A stretch of 64,000 nucleotides of DNA from [Bacillus] selenitireducens MLS10 (GTDB lineage: Bacteria; Bacillota; Bacilli; Bacillales; Salisediminibacteriaceae). The position numbers and the translations under genes are program-made. Positions 19,233-28,485 of this stretch are shown here, piece by piece (the first letter of the stretch is position 1; each line of letters opens with the position of its first letter). The stretch covers positions 930,001-994,000 of the forward strand of contig NC_014219.1 of the NCBI RefSeq assembly GCF_000093085.1. Direction: 5' to 3'. The notes beneath the pieces are model-generated. The model worked only from the letters and a program-made list of their open reading frames with translations, searched no databases and had not been told where the DNA came from.

Positions 19233-19353
19233 ATTGTCCTCCTTGAAGATGCAAGATACTCAGGCGAGTGTCGGTCTGTGACCCGATGAAGAGGGGATAG
19301 GCAAGTGTTATTGCCGAATGAGGGCATAGTCCGGGTATGTATATTGATGAAAC

Positions 19354-19385
19354 ATTCCCCCGCTCCGGGATGGAACAGGGGGAAT
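19354..19385 (-). terminator. Hairpin after the exported peptide gene
   Basis: Perfect 8-bp arms ATTCCCCC / GGGGGAAT with a 16-nt loop, 18 bp past the stop of the 53-residue peptide gene. The T-tract on the minus strand is poor (GTTTCAT), so it could be an mRNA-stabilising hairpin instead of a terminator. Confidence 0.5.
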
Positions 19386-19403
19386 AGTGTTCGAGTGAAA
19401 TAA

Positions 19404-19565
19404 TCAGTCCATGATGACAGGTTTTTGCATGATCGTGTAGCCGTCATCTGAATGCGAGATACGGAGGATCTCTTTGCTCTCAGACGTTGTATCCTCTGCG
19501 CCGGCGACACCGGTTCCGGATACGAGCATGACTGCGAGGATGAGAAGAGTCAATAGCTTCTTCAT
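19404..19565 (-). CDS. 53-residue exported peptide, coupled to the HD-GYP gene
   Basis: ATG at 19565, TGA at 19404-19406. Residues 1-23 form a typical Sec signal peptide (MKKLLTLLILAVMLVSGTGV, then AGA). The short mature part begins EDTTSESKEILRISHSDDGY and ends QKPVIMD. The RBS AAAGGAGGTGATT lies inside the last codons of the upstream HD-GYP gene, and only 3 bp separate the stop from this ATG, so translation is coupled. The arrangement recalls Rap-Phr cassettes of Bacillus, where a small exported pro-peptide follows its intracellular regulator; no sequence similarity to a Phr was established. Strong RBS, signal peptide and coupling argue that it is real. Confidence 0.75.
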   Translation of the reverse strand: MKKLLTLLILAVMLVSGTGVAGAEDTTSESKEILRISHSDDGYTIMQKPVIMD

Positions 19566-19568
19566 GAT

Positions 19569-20510
19569 TTAATCACCTCCTTTTCGGTGGTGCTCAATGA
19601 CATCAGTAAAGGCGTCGACAACATCGGGCTGATACTTGATACCGCGGAGCCCACGCAGTTCATTAAGGGCGCTCTCATGGGAGCGGGCATGCTGATACAC
19701 GCGTTCACTGGTGATAGCGTCATAGGAGTCGACGAGGCCGACGATGGCTGCTTCGAGAGAGATTTCTTCTTTCTTCAGGCCACGGGGATAGCCGCTTCCG
19801 TCATAGCGTTCATGATGCTGCTCGACGACTTCTGCAGCCAGAAGGAAATGAGAAATGCAGGTTTCCCGTAACATTTCGGCACCGTAGGATGTGTGCAGTT
19901 TCATGATGGCCCATTCTTCTTCAGTGAGTTTTGAAGGTTTCAGAAGAATTTCCTCAGGGACCTGTGTCTTGCCTATGTCATGAAGGAGTGCACCGAAATG
20001 AAGCTTCATCAGCGATTCGGAATGCAGGCCCATTTTATCACCGACGAGCATGGCGAGATCTTTGATTCTCGAACAATGGTCGGCCGTGTAACCGTCTTTC
20101 TGTTCTATTTTTATGGCAAGTTCTTCAAAGTTCCTGGTGTCGTGGCTGTAATAGTGAAAAACGGGTTTGGATGTAATATACAGAAAGGCTGACTCTTCGA
20201 GTGCCGTCAGGACGAGGTATTCATTGATTGGCGTTCCGGAAAGAAAGTCCCCGTTCAATAGAGTGGTCTCCTCTGTAGAACGTTTCATTTTCAATTTTCC
20301 GGAAAGAATGTAAACAGCTTCGAGGCGCTCTGTTTCTTCTTCATCCGGGGAAATGCCCCAACGGGAACCTTTATCGAGACGATGGTGAATGACCTCGGTG
20401 CCGTCAAATGCGTGTAAAAGTGAAACGACTGAATGTTTCGAGGAGGCCCGTTCGAGTGCCAGTCCGCTCTTCAGGATCTGTAATGAGGGATTAACGAAAG
20501 AATGGTCCAA
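19569..20510 (-). CDS. HD-GYP domain phosphodiesterase-like protein
   Basis: 313 residues, cytoplasmic. The N-terminal 120 residues look like a cupin-type beta domain (VIHHRLDKGSRWGI, then VYILSGKLKMKRSTEE and NGDFLSGTPI), a possible sensor. The HD-GYP domain spans about 125-310 with HDIGKTQVPEEIL near 176-188, and later HHERYDGSGYPRGL near 240, the full metal-binding and GYP signatures. Such domains hydrolyse cyclic di-GMP or related dinucleotides. No GGDEF domain is present in the window. It forms a two-gene unit with the exported peptide immediately downstream. Whether the peptide acts on this protein is unknown. Confidence 0.9.
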   Translation of the reverse strand: MDHSFVNPSLQILKSGLALERASSKHSVVSLLHAFDGTEVIHHRLDKGSRWGISPDEEETERLEAVYILSGKLKMKRSTEETTLLNGDFLSGTPINEYLVLTALEESAFLYITSKPVFHYYSHDTRNFEELAIKIEQKDGYTADHCSRIKDLAMLVGDKMGLHSESLMKLHFGALLHDIGKTQVPEEILLKPSKLTEEEWAIMKLHTSYGAEMLRETCISHFLLAAEVVEQHHERYDGSGYPRGLKKEEISLEAAIVGLVDSYDAITSERVYQHARSHESALNELRGLRGIKYQPDVVDAFTDVIEHHRKGGD

Positions 20511-20766
20511 TTAAATGCCTCCTTTCATGAAGATGCATATCCTCTCTACATATATTATACGGAAAATACAGATATATTGTCGAAAATATGCTGAAAGTAT
20601 GTGTAATTGAGGCATTTGGAACGGGGCGAATATTGTAAAAATTAAAAAATAAACAATAACGGTACAGATTACAGGTGAAAAAAGACTAAAGACTTATGCG
20701 GGATTACTGTGACGAATGGTCATATGTGAGGGGGCCGAACATCTCGGGCAGAATCGCATATGGCGG

Positions 20767-22038
20767 TTATCTTGTAATCCGTCGTTCCACACGTTCCAGG
20801 ATGTCCGCCCATTCGTCGTCAGGAGGCGTGGACAAAAAGACATTGTCAAGGCCGATGAGAATTTCCTCATCCACGCTCTCATAGTTGCGCCCCCGGTGGT
20901 GAGGAGCTGCGGAAATGGCAGCTTCGGCAAACAATACGCCTGTGGCCTGTCCTCCAAAGTACGGATCGGTGATGGATGAAAAAGCGTCTTTGTCATAAAC
21001 GGCAGGAGAAGCCGGGAGCTGTCCGGTCTGTTCATAGAGGCGGAGTTGCTGCTCGGGGGCAGTCAGCCATTCGATCAGACTGTAGGCTTCATCCGGGGCA
21101 TCAGACTGAGCAGGTACAGCCAGCCACGTCCCTCCCCGATTGCCTGCTCCTTCAGGGATTTGAGCGATTCTCCAGCTGTCTGAGTCCGGTGCGTCGGCTT
21201 TCAGATTCCGGGTCATCGTCCAGTCGCCGAGGATCGTGGCAAAATTACCGTTCGCTGTCGCCTCCTGCCAGGACTCGGAATCGTGATCATGAAGGAGTAG
21301 GTAGCCTTCCTCCATCCATTCGGCCGTTTTCATAAAGATGGACTCGATATGAGATGATGAGCCGATCAGGAGCTCACCATCGGTGTTGAAGTAGCCGGTT
21401 TCCATCTGATCGCGAAGGGCGTGATAGAGGATGTCCGGATTTCCGGCTGTTGCCGTTCCGGTCTCGGTTTGGAGCTGATCCGCCATTTCTCTGAAGTCAT
21501 CCCAGGAGCGGATCGCGTCTTCCACTTCTTCAGGATCTGACGGTAGCCCGGCTTCATGGAATCGGTCTTTGTCGTAGTGCATAACCGTCGGTGACACGGT
21601 GGCCGGGAGTCCCAGGATGAATGAGGCGTCGGAGGAAGACCCTGCTTCAAAGGCCCAGTCCAGAAAGCCTTCGGCATGATCCGCCGCACCGTGATCACTG
21701 AGGTTGACAAACTGATTTTGGGCATCGAGGTAGGTGTCGAGCTGTGACCAGTCAAGGGCAGCCACGTCCGGCGCTCCTCCGCCGGCAGACAGTGCTGTGA
21801 AGAGGGCGAGCTGGTGATCGTCCTGATCCCGCTCGACGAGATCGATGTTCAGATCATCGTGCATGTTTTCGTATTCTCTGACGAGATCTTCATAGTCCGT
21901 GCCGTAGGACCAGACGGTGAGGGATGTCCCGCTGTCTTCTGCGCTGTCTGCAGGGCCGTTTTGGTTCTCCTCTTTGCAGGCGGTCAGGCCCGCAGCGACA
22001 ATAAACAGGATTGCACTGTATCGAATCGTTGGCTTCAT
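20767..22038 (-). CDS. ABC transporter solute-binding lipoprotein (family 1)
   Basis: 423 residues. Lipoprotein signal with lipobox LTAC (Cys 20). The mature part has the features of family 1 sugar-type binding proteins: LTVWSYGTDYEDLVREYE at the start, ALSAGGGAPDVAALDW, then GLPATVSPTVMHYDKD and the ATILGDWTM...GGTWLAVPAQS region. It probably captures a sugar or oligosaccharide for an ABC importer. No permease or ATPase gene is next to it, so it is an orphan here and its substrate cannot be inferred; the nearby polysaccharide lyase makes oligosaccharides a reasonable guess. RBS AAAGGGAGA before ATG. Confidence 0.88.
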   Translation of the reverse strand: MKPTIRYSAILFIVAAGLTACKEENQNGPADSAEDSGTSLTVWSYGTDYEDLVREYENMHDDLNIDLVERDQDDHQLALFTALSAGGGAPDVAALDWSQLDTYLDAQNQFVNLSDHGAADHAEGFLDWAFEAGSSSDASFILGLPATVSPTVMHYDKDRFHEAGLPSDPEEVEDAIRSWDDFREMADQLQTETGTATAGNPDILYHALRDQMETGYFNTDGELLIGSSSHIESIFMKTAEWMEEGYLLLHDHDSESWQEATANGNFATILGDWTMTRNLKADAPDSDSWRIAQIPEGAGNRGGTWLAVPAQSDAPDEAYSLIEWLTAPEQQLRLYEQTGQLPASPAVYDKDAFSSITDPYFGGQATGVLFAEAAISAAPHHRGRNYESVDEEILIGLDNVFLSTPPDDEWADILERVERRITR

Positions 22039-22220
22039 GAGTATCGGTCTCCCTTTTCATTGATCGGTTTCTGGCGTTCTTAGCCGTTGTATCATGGAAA
22101 ACGACCGAGGGCAAGGAAAATGGGAAAACGTTCAGGAAATGCTCGGAGTCATAAGGATGAACGGGCCATGTGTATTGTGGTATGCTTTTGTCTATGAATG
22201 ACGGACGGAGGAGTTATGAC

Positions 22221-23597
22221 ATGATGGGGATGTTTCAAGGGCGCCTGCACATATGGTTTCCGCCCGTTTTTGGGCTGTTTATCGTAAATCGGTTTATCGG
22301 CAGTCCGCTTTTGGACGACGTCATCGGCATTCTGGCCATGCCGATGCTCGTCATAGCCTTCATGGGAGCAGCGGGGCTGTTCCGGATTCTCGGAGGCGTA
22401 TTTACCGTTACGGGGGCCGGGATGTTTCTCTATTCCGGACTGCCAATAAGTGAACTGCCGGGCATGATGATCGCGACTATGCCGCTTCTTTCTTTCTTGA
22501 CGGTGCTGCCGTGGATGAACAGCGTCGTCCGCTCCGGTCGCTTTGACCGCCGGATCAATGATCTTACGAAAGTCAATGCCAGTCATCTCGGCACAATGTA
22601 TACAAGAAGTTCTTTCTCAACGTATCTGCTGGCGATGTTTATCAACCTCTCGGCGCTGTCTCTGTCTCAGGATGTACTCCGCAGCAGTCTGAAGCATTTC
22701 CGCAAACGGCTGAGGGATTCGTTCATCAGCCGTGTGACACTGCGGGCGTTTACTCTCGCGCTCCTTTGGAGTCCGATGGAGATTATGGTGGCGATCACCG
22801 TCGATACGACGGGGGTCAGCTATCTGGCCTTTTTGCCATGGCTCTTTTTGGCTTCTGTTAGCCTGCTTGTGATTGACTGGTTTTGGAACTGGCTGTTGTT
22901 TCGGCGGATTCCAAATGAGAAGCATACTGACGATGAGATGAAGCCGATCGTTATCAACTGGCGAGTGACCGCATGGAAAATGATGCAGCTCGTGGTGGCA
23001 CTTGGGGTGTTTTTGACAGCTGTCGTGACGATCGGCAACGTTTTTTCACTGAATTTCATTCTGTCAGTGACCCTCGTTATTTTACCGTTCTCGTTCGGCT
23101 GGGCTCTGATTATGGGCCGTTTCCGCTCGTTTATCCACATTGGCTGGGGAACGTGGAAGCACCGGACCAATCATTTGCAGAATTTCGTCGTCCTGTTTCT
23201 GTCTTTGGCCCTCTTCTCTGAGAGTCTGAACGAGACACCGTTTCTTGCATTTTTACAGATGCCGTTTGAAGCTGCGAGCGAGACACCGCTTCTGATTTTG
23301 CTTCTCGTGCAGTTCACATACCTCGCACTTAGTATGATCGGGGTGCATCCGATTGCGACAATTGCGATTCTTGGTGAGATATTGCAGCCGTTGTTTGCGG
23401 TGATTAATCCGCTCAGTATCGGGATGGTTCTGATTATGGGCGCGCTTGCAACGGCGACGGTCGGAACTTACGGGGTCACGGTGACGATGACGGCGATGAA
23501 TACGATGCAGAATCCGTATCGCATTACGCTCAGAAACATGCCCTTTGCCCTCCTTTGCGGCAGTATGGGTACCCTGATCGGCTTTTTGCTCCTTTAA
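22221..23597 (+). CDS. Polytopic membrane protein, unknown function
   Basis: 458 residues from ATG 22221, chosen because GGAGGAG lies 7 bp upstream; the frame is open further 5' to 22170. About 12 hydrophobic segments are visible, for example GILAMPMLVIAFMGAAGLF, WLFLASVSLLVIDWFWNWLL and NPLSIGMVLIMGALATATVG. The last 100 residues (MIGVHPIATIAILGEILQ then GTYGVTVTMTAMN) have the texture of an ion or organic-acid permease with a re-entrant Gly/Thr-rich loop, but I cannot name the family. It is divergent from the solute-binding protein gene, with 180 bp between them. A short hairpin AAAAAGC/GCTTTTT follows the stop. Confidence 0.75.
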   Translation: MMGMFQGRLHIWFPPVFGLFIVNRFIGSPLLDDVIGILAMPMLVIAFMGAAGLFRILGGVFTVTGAGMFLYSGLPISELPGMMIATMPLLSFLTVLPWMNSVVRSGRFDRRINDLTKVNASHLGTMYTRSSFSTYLLAMFINLSALSLSQDVLRSSLKHFRKRLRDSFISRVTLRAFTLALLWSPMEIMVAITVDTTGVSYLAFLPWLFLASVSLLVIDWFWNWLLFRRIPNEKHTDDEMKPIVINWRVTAWKMMQLVVALGVFLTAVVTIGNVFSLNFILSVTLVILPFSFGWALIMGRFRSFIHIGWGTWKHRTNHLQNFVVLFLSLALFSESLNETPFLAFLQMPFEAASETPLLILLLVQFTYLALSMIGVHPIATIAILGEILQPLFAVINPLSIGMVLIMGALATATVGTYGVTVTMTAMNTMQNPYRITLRNMPFALLCGSMGTLIGFLLL

Positions 23598-23696
23598 AAA
23601 GCAGGCTTTTTGTTGCTTCTCTGTTCAGATCGTGCGACGATGCAGACAGATGACAGTGTTTATAATGAAAACTGCAGATGAATGAAAGGGTGACAG

Positions 23697-24371
23697 ATGA
23701 TGAAGGTGACGGCAGACGAACTGATGAAAGCACTCCGGAATATTGGCTGTGAAGAGGTCGATGCAGGCAGCAATTTGTTTCAGGACTTTGAAGAGACGCC
23801 GGAGATCGGTATTCGAATTAATGGAAAACGATTCGGCATTGAGCGGATTGAAGGAATCGCGCCGGAGACAGACAAGCGGATCGCTCGGGAAGTCAAGCGC
23901 AAGCAACGGTATTACAAGGTAAAAAAAATGCCGGTTCTCTGGCTGTTTACACCTGGACGGGAAACGGATGTGCCGGATAACAGGCAGCTTTTTTTATGGG
24001 AGTCTGAAATAGCGGCAGCGAACCGGACGAAGGAAGATTCGGCCTGGGAATTGCGTGCAAACGGCCATATACGTGACGCCTCTTTCTTTCAGCTTTTCGA
24101 CTATGAACCGGATTCGGCACACGAACGGGTCCTGGTAAACAGTATAACAGAGGCCTCTGTTCGTAATGGGGAGCCGGTATTTCGGACGAAGCGGTTTTTG
24201 GTGGACCGTAAAGACGCGCCGATTCGTGCATTCCTGCTCTGGCAAAGTCCATGGCTCGCACTGGAGGACCTGACGCTGATCCGGGCCGGTTCCTTTGTCT
24301 GCGGTAACAGCGCTTCTGAAGAAGCTGCGCGGGTTGCTTTTGACAGAGACGTACAAAACAGACAGGCATGA
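23697..24371 (+). CDS. Hypothetical cytoplasmic protein
   Basis: 224 residues, no signal peptide or membrane span. The N-terminal 90 residues are rich in Lys/Arg and contain a stretch resembling restriction-fold or CoiA-like nucleases (FGIERIEGI...RKQRYYKVKKMPVLWLF), but I cannot confirm this. The C-terminal half contains LLWQSPWLALEDLTLI. The RBS GAAAGGGTG precedes two possible ATGs (23697 and 23700). It sits between a membrane protein gene and the SLH protease gene on the same strand. No family recognised. Confidence 0.65.
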   Translation: MMKVTADELMKALRNIGCEEVDAGSNLFQDFEETPEIGIRINGKRFGIERIEGIAPETDKRIAREVKRKQRYYKVKKMPVLWLFTPGRETDVPDNRQLFLWESEIAAANRTKEDSAWELRANGHIRDASFFQLFDYEPDSAHERVLVNSITEASVRNGEPVFRTKRFLVDRKDAPIRAFLLWQSPWLALEDLTLIRAGSFVCGNSASEEAARVAFDRDVQNRQA

Positions 24372-24486
24372 GAATCATACAGCTGAAATCAGCCTGAGGA
24401 TATGGTACGATAGACGCAATACGTAAGAAGGTGAGTTGCATCATACAGCAGGATTTCTGCACAATCACTTAAGGAGGGATCGGCTT

Positions 24487-27400
24487 TTGGGACAAGGAAA
24501 ATCACCATCAGCAGGCAAAGGGAAACCATGGAGAAAAAGGCTGTCCATTTTATTGATTGCGTCTCTTTTCTTTTCGCTCGCCACACCGGCTGGCTATGCA
24601 CAGGAGCAGGAGGAACATCTTCAAGTCATCATTCAGTATCAGGATGATATCCCTGAAGAGCCAACGCGTTTCGGCTGGCTGAATGTACCGGTGTATGACA
24701 ATGTGAAGGATATGGAAAATCTGAATGTGAGAACGGCTTCGGTTCCTGTAAGCGAAATGGCGTCATTACTGGCAGATCCGGGGGTCCTGAGCGTGGAAGA
24801 GGCCGTTCCGTTTGAATTTCATGAGACGTATCCGGAGCGGTTTTCAGGGATTGGCGGGGGACCGAATGACGATGCTCCCATGTGGCATAATCAGATGATC
24901 GGTGCATACGATGCCTGGGAAGACGGGTTTACGGGTGAGGACGTAAAAGTCGCTGTTTTCGACTCAGGCTTCTTTGATCATGATGATATTGACTATGCAG
25001 GCGGAGTGTCAGTCATCGATGAAGAAACGGATTTCACGAAGGACCCTAACGGCCACGGCACCAGCGTGGCGGGTGTCATCGGCTCGTTACCGGGAACCGA
25101 GGCCGAAGGCATGGCATCAGGGGTTGATCTGTACGGTGTGAAAGTCAGTCACCAGGATGAGGATGGAAACAATCGCGTCGGTGACACCTCTCATATCGTC
25201 CAGGGAATTGAATGGGCCATTGAAGAGGAGATGGACATCATTAACCTGAGTCTTGGCTGGGACGACTATTTGCAAAATATGCATAGGGTATTCCAGTCCG
25301 CTGCGGATGAGGGGATTCTCATCGTAGCATCGTCCGGGAACCACGGGAATGACGAAGGCACAGGTGAGAATATGGTGTATCCCGCGAAGTTTGACGAGGT
25401 AATTGCTGTCGCTTCACTGGATCCGGACAAGGAGAGAGCCTACTATTCCTCTACAGGCCCAGAGAATGAACTGGCTGCCCCGGGAGGAAAAGGACGGGGA
25501 TTTCAGTCTGAACAGATTTATACGATCAATAACGAGAATGCTTATTCCTATATGTCTGGAACATCGTTTGCATCACCCCATATTGCGGGACTGGGGGCAC
25601 TGCTTATGCAAAGGAACCCGGACTGGTCTGCCACTGAGATCAGGCAGTATATGATCGATCATGCAGAAGATCTCGGAGAGCCTGGAAGAAATGAGCTTTA
25701 CGGCTTTGGATTGGCTTCTTATCAGCCTGCCGGTGATGAGCCGGAAGTTCCGGAATTAATCTATGACGGTCCTCTTGAGATTGATGTCTCGGAGGGTGCC
25801 TCCTTTGAGATACCGGAAGTAAGCGTGTCACACAGTGAAGATCTTGACGTGCGGGTCAGCCTGTTTGACAGTGATGGCAATGCACTCGATCCGGATACAT
25901 TCTCAACAGACATCCCGGGGACATATACATGGCGCTTTGATGCGGAAGACGAGGCGGGGAATCAGGCTGAACCTCTATTCATCACTGTGAATGTCCTTGA
26001 AACGGTGGATGAGGAACCGCCGGTTATCATCTATGACGGTCCTCTGACATTCACTGTTTCCTATGGCGCGGAGTTCTTCTTGCCGGATGTGACGGTTGAG
26101 GATAACGTGGACGAGGATTTGACGGCGGAAGTCATGATCCAAAACGAAGCAGGTGCTGTCTTGGACGTATTGGATACGACAGAGCCAGGGACGTACACCT
26201 TGACGTATACGGCGGAAGACAGCGCAGGGAACGAAGCGGAGCCGCTCGTGATCACGGTGACGGTGGAAGAAAAGGAAGACACGACGCCACCGGAGCTTGT
26301 GTATGAAGGTCCGACAGCGATTACGGTTGCGTACGGCGAAGGCTTTACGATGCCGGAAGTGAGAGTAACGGATGATACCGATGAGGATCTTCTTCCGACA
26401 GTAACGATTGAAAATGAAGCAGGTGAAACGCTCTCTGCCATTGATACGACAGAGCCAGGGACGTACACCTTGACGTATACGGCGGAAGACAGCGCGGGCA
26501 ACGAAGCGGAGCCGCTCGTGATCACGGTGACGGTGGAAGAGAAGGAAGACACGACGCCACCGGAGCTTGTGTATGAAGGCCCGACAGAGATTACGGTTGC
26601 GTACGGTGAAGGCTTTACGATACCGGAAGTGAGTGTAACGGATGATACCGATGAGGATCTTCTTCCGACAGTAACGATTGAAAATGAAGCAGGTGAAACG
26701 CTCTCTGCCATTGATACGACAGAGCCAGGGACGTACACCTTGACGTATACGGCGGAAGACAGCGCAGGGAACGAAGCGGAGCCGCTCGTGATCACGGTGA
26801 CGGTGGAAGAGAAGGAAGACACGACGCCACCGGAGCTTGTGTATGAAGGCCCGACAGAGATTACGGTTGCGTACGGTGAAGGCTTTACGATACCGGAAGT
26901 GAGTGTAACGGATGATACCGATGAGGATCTTCTTCCGACAGTAACGATTGAAAATGAAGCAGGTGAAACGCTCTCTGCCATTGATACGACAGAGCCAGGG
27001 ACGTACACCTTGACGTATACGGCGGAAGACAGCGCAGGGAACGAAGCGGAGCCGCTCGTGATCACGGTGACGGTGGAAGAGAAGGAAGACACGACGCCAC
27101 CGGAGCTTGTGTATGAAGGCCCGACAGAGATTACGGTTGCTTACGGTGAAGGCTTTACGATACCGGAAGTGAGTGTAACGGATGATACCGATGAGGATCT
27201 TCTTCCGACAGTAACGATTGAAAATGAAGCAGGTGAAACGCTCTCTGCCATTGATACGACAGAGCCAGGGACGTACACCTTGACGTATACGGCGGAAGAC
27301 AGCGCAGGGAACGAAGCGGAGCCGCTCGTGATCACGGTGACGGTGGAAGAGAAGGAAGACACGACGCCACCGGAGCTTGTGTATGAAGGCCCGACAGAGA

Positions 27401-28170
27401 TTACGGTTGCTTACGGTGAAGGCTTTACGATACCGGAAGTGAGTGTAACGGATAATACCGATGAGGATCTTCTTCCGACAGTAACGATTGAAAATGAAGC
27501 AGGTGAAACGCTCTCTGCCATTGATACGACAGAGCCAGGGACGTACACCTTGACGTATACGGCGGAAGACAGCGCGGGCAACGAAGCGGAGCCGCTCGTG
27601 ATCACGGTGACGGTCGAAGAGAAGGAAGCACCATCCTTTAGTGATGTGGATGAGCGTGAGCGATTCCACCTTGAAATTCGGTACCTCGCCGGTCTGGGTA
27701 TAATCGGCGGTTATACAGACGGGCGGTTTGGTCCGGACGATGTGGTAACTCGTGGTCAGGCAGCGATTATGATTGGCCGGGCACTTGGATTTGACGGAGA
27801 ACAAAGAGAGACATCATTCCCCGACGTCGGCATGAATACCACATTCTCAGGTTTTGTGCAGGAGGCGGCTGACCGTGGGATTATTCAGGGATTTCCTGAC
27901 GGTTCATACAGACCGGATGCTCCGGTAACACGCGGACAGATGGCGATTTTCATTGCGAGAGCGTTTGATCTTGAAACCGAGGCGGATGCGGATTTCAGCG
28001 ATGTATCGCCTTCGATGCAATCCTATTCAGCAGTTCGGCTCATCTTGCATGAAAATATCACAGAAGGTTTTCCTGACGGCACTTTCCGGCCGGATAACGA
28101 TGTAACCCGCGGGCAATTTTCAGCATTTCTTTCACGAACGCTGAATGAAGATTTCAGGGGCATGGACTAG
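24487..28170 (+). CDS. SLH-anchored subtilisin-like serine protease
   Basis: 1227 residues from TTG 24487, chosen because AAGGAGGG lies 8 bp upstream (the frame is open to 24436). Signal peptide at about 15-40 (LSILLIASLFFSLATPAGYA). The peptidase S8 domain (about 125-410) has the full triad: Asp 159 in VAVFDSG, His 190 in NGHGTSVAG and Ser 360 in SGTSFASPHIAGL, with the oxyanion Asn in SSGNHGN. Ig-like modules of the DUF5011 type follow; from about residue 598 five copies of 90 residues are almost identical. Three SLH domains (about 1050-1225; GGYTDGRFGPDDVVTRGQAA) fix it to the wall. It should be an extracellular protease held at a distance from the wall by the repeat stalk. Confidence 0.93.
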   Translation: MGQGKSPSAGKGKPWRKRLSILLIASLFFSLATPAGYAQEQEEHLQVIIQYQDDIPEEPTRFGWLNVPVYDNVKDMENLNVRTASVPVSEMASLLADPGVLSVEEAVPFEFHETYPERFSGIGGGPNDDAPMWHNQMIGAYDAWEDGFTGEDVKVAVFDSGFFDHDDIDYAGGVSVIDEETDFTKDPNGHGTSVAGVIGSLPGTEAEGMASGVDLYGVKVSHQDEDGNNRVGDTSHIVQGIEWAIEEEMDIINLSLGWDDYLQNMHRVFQSAADEGILIVASSGNHGNDEGTGENMVYPAKFDEVIAVASLDPDKERAYYSSTGPENELAAPGGKGRGFQSEQIYTINNENAYSYMSGTSFASPHIAGLGALLMQRNPDWSATEIRQYMIDHAEDLGEPGRNELYGFGLASYQPAGDEPEVPELIYDGPLEIDVSEGASFEIPEVSVSHSEDLDVRVSLFDSDGNALDPDTFSTDIPGTYTWRFDAEDEAGNQAEPLFITVNVLETVDEEPPVIIYDGPLTFTVSYGAEFFLPDVTVEDNVDEDLTAEVMIQNEAGAVLDVLDTTEPGTYTLTYTAEDSAGNEAEPLVITVTVEEKEDTTPPELVYEGPTAITVAYGEGFTMPEVRVTDDTDEDLLPTVTIENEAGETLSAIDTTEPGTYTLTYTAEDSAGNEAEPLVITVTVEEKEDTTPPELVYEGPTEITVAYGEGFTIPEVSVTDDTDEDLLPTVTIENEAGETLSAIDTTEPGTYTLTYTAEDSAGNEAEPLVITVTVEEKEDTTPPELVYEGPTEITVAYGEGFTIPEVSVTDDTDEDLLPTVTIENEAGETLSAIDTTEPGTYTLTYTAEDSAGNEAEPLVITVTVEEKEDTTPPELVYEGPTEITVAYGEGFTIPEVSVTDDTDEDLLPTVTIENEAGETLSAIDTTEPGTYTLTYTAEDSAGNEAEPLVITVTVEEKEDTTPPELVYEGPTEITVAYGEGFTIPEVSVTDNTDEDLLPTVTIENEAGETLSAIDTTEPGTYTLTYTAEDSAGNEAEPLVITVTVEEKEAPSFSDVDERERFHLEIRYLAGLGIIGGYTDGRFGPDDVVTRGQAAIMIGRALGFDGEQRETSFPDVGMNTTFSGFVQEAADRGIIQGFPDGSYRPDAPVTRGQMAIFIARAFDLETEADADFSDVSPSMQSYSAVRLILHENITEGFPDGTFRPDNDVTRGQFSAFLSRTLNEDFRGMD
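26281..27630 (+). repeat. Five 270-bp tandem repeats in the protease gene
   Basis: Units begin at 26281, 26551, 26821, 27091 and 27361, each starting ACGACGCCACCGGAGCTTG. They are nearly identical at DNA level, including silent positions, and encode 90-residue Ig-like units (TTPPELVYEGPT...TVTVEEKED). A more diverged unit precedes them at about 26011-26280, whose 3' part is already of the homogenised type. Confidence 0.95.
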
Positions 28171-28217
28171 TTTGCAGTTGATGTACGTCCTTCGATCATG
28201 ATCAAATAAGTGATCAA

Positions 28218-28257
28218 AAGCTTCCGGTTTTCCTGATGGATTGCCGGAAGCTTTTTT
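28218..28257 (+). terminator. Rho-independent terminator after the protease gene
   Basis: Stem AAGCTTCCGG / CCGGAAGCTT with a 16-nt loop followed by TTTT. The remainder of the 28171-28485 gap holds the promoter and leader of the next gene and no other gene. Confidence 0.92.
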
Positions 28258-28387
28258 GTCCTTTAGGAAAGTTAAACTTTGCTAAAGAATAAAGTAAAAC
28301 TGCGACTATGGCTTGGCGATTGGCGTGTTTTTTCTTGTTGCTTCGCTTGGAGTTTAATGGAGAGGTTGTTACCCGCTTTGTAATCTT

Positions 28388-28416
28388 TTGAAACAGTTTT
28401 TTAATCTCCCTATGAT
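28388..28416 (+). promoter_or_regulatory. SigA-type promoter of the first NlpC/P60 gene
   Basis: TTGAAA (28388-28393), 17-bp spacer, TATGAT (28411-28416). The block from TGTAATCTTTT to CTATGATGT and a downstream TGATAGACT...TGAGCAA stretch recur upstream of the paralogous gene at 35219, which supports function. A TGTAAT half-site overlaps the -35 region; a full WalR box was not found. Confidence 0.7.
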
Positions 28417-28485
28417 GTCTTGGTTTATCCCAAATGATAGACTTTCATATGTGAGCAAATTAACACTGCTTGGGGAGATGAGATT

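Noticed and set aside
25975-27804. 609-codon open frame on the minus strand, and other long antisense frames in the same region
   Set aside because: They run exactly opposite the protease repeats; a biased repeat unit without stops in another frame stays open in all copies. The composition (Arg/Phe/His-rich repeats) and lack of an RBS show they are shadows.
28365-28390. WalR box upstream of the NlpC/P60 gene
   Set aside because: TGTTAC and TGTAAT half-sites occur but are separated by 6 bp, where 5 is required, and the first is not conserved at the paralogue; only noted as a possibility.
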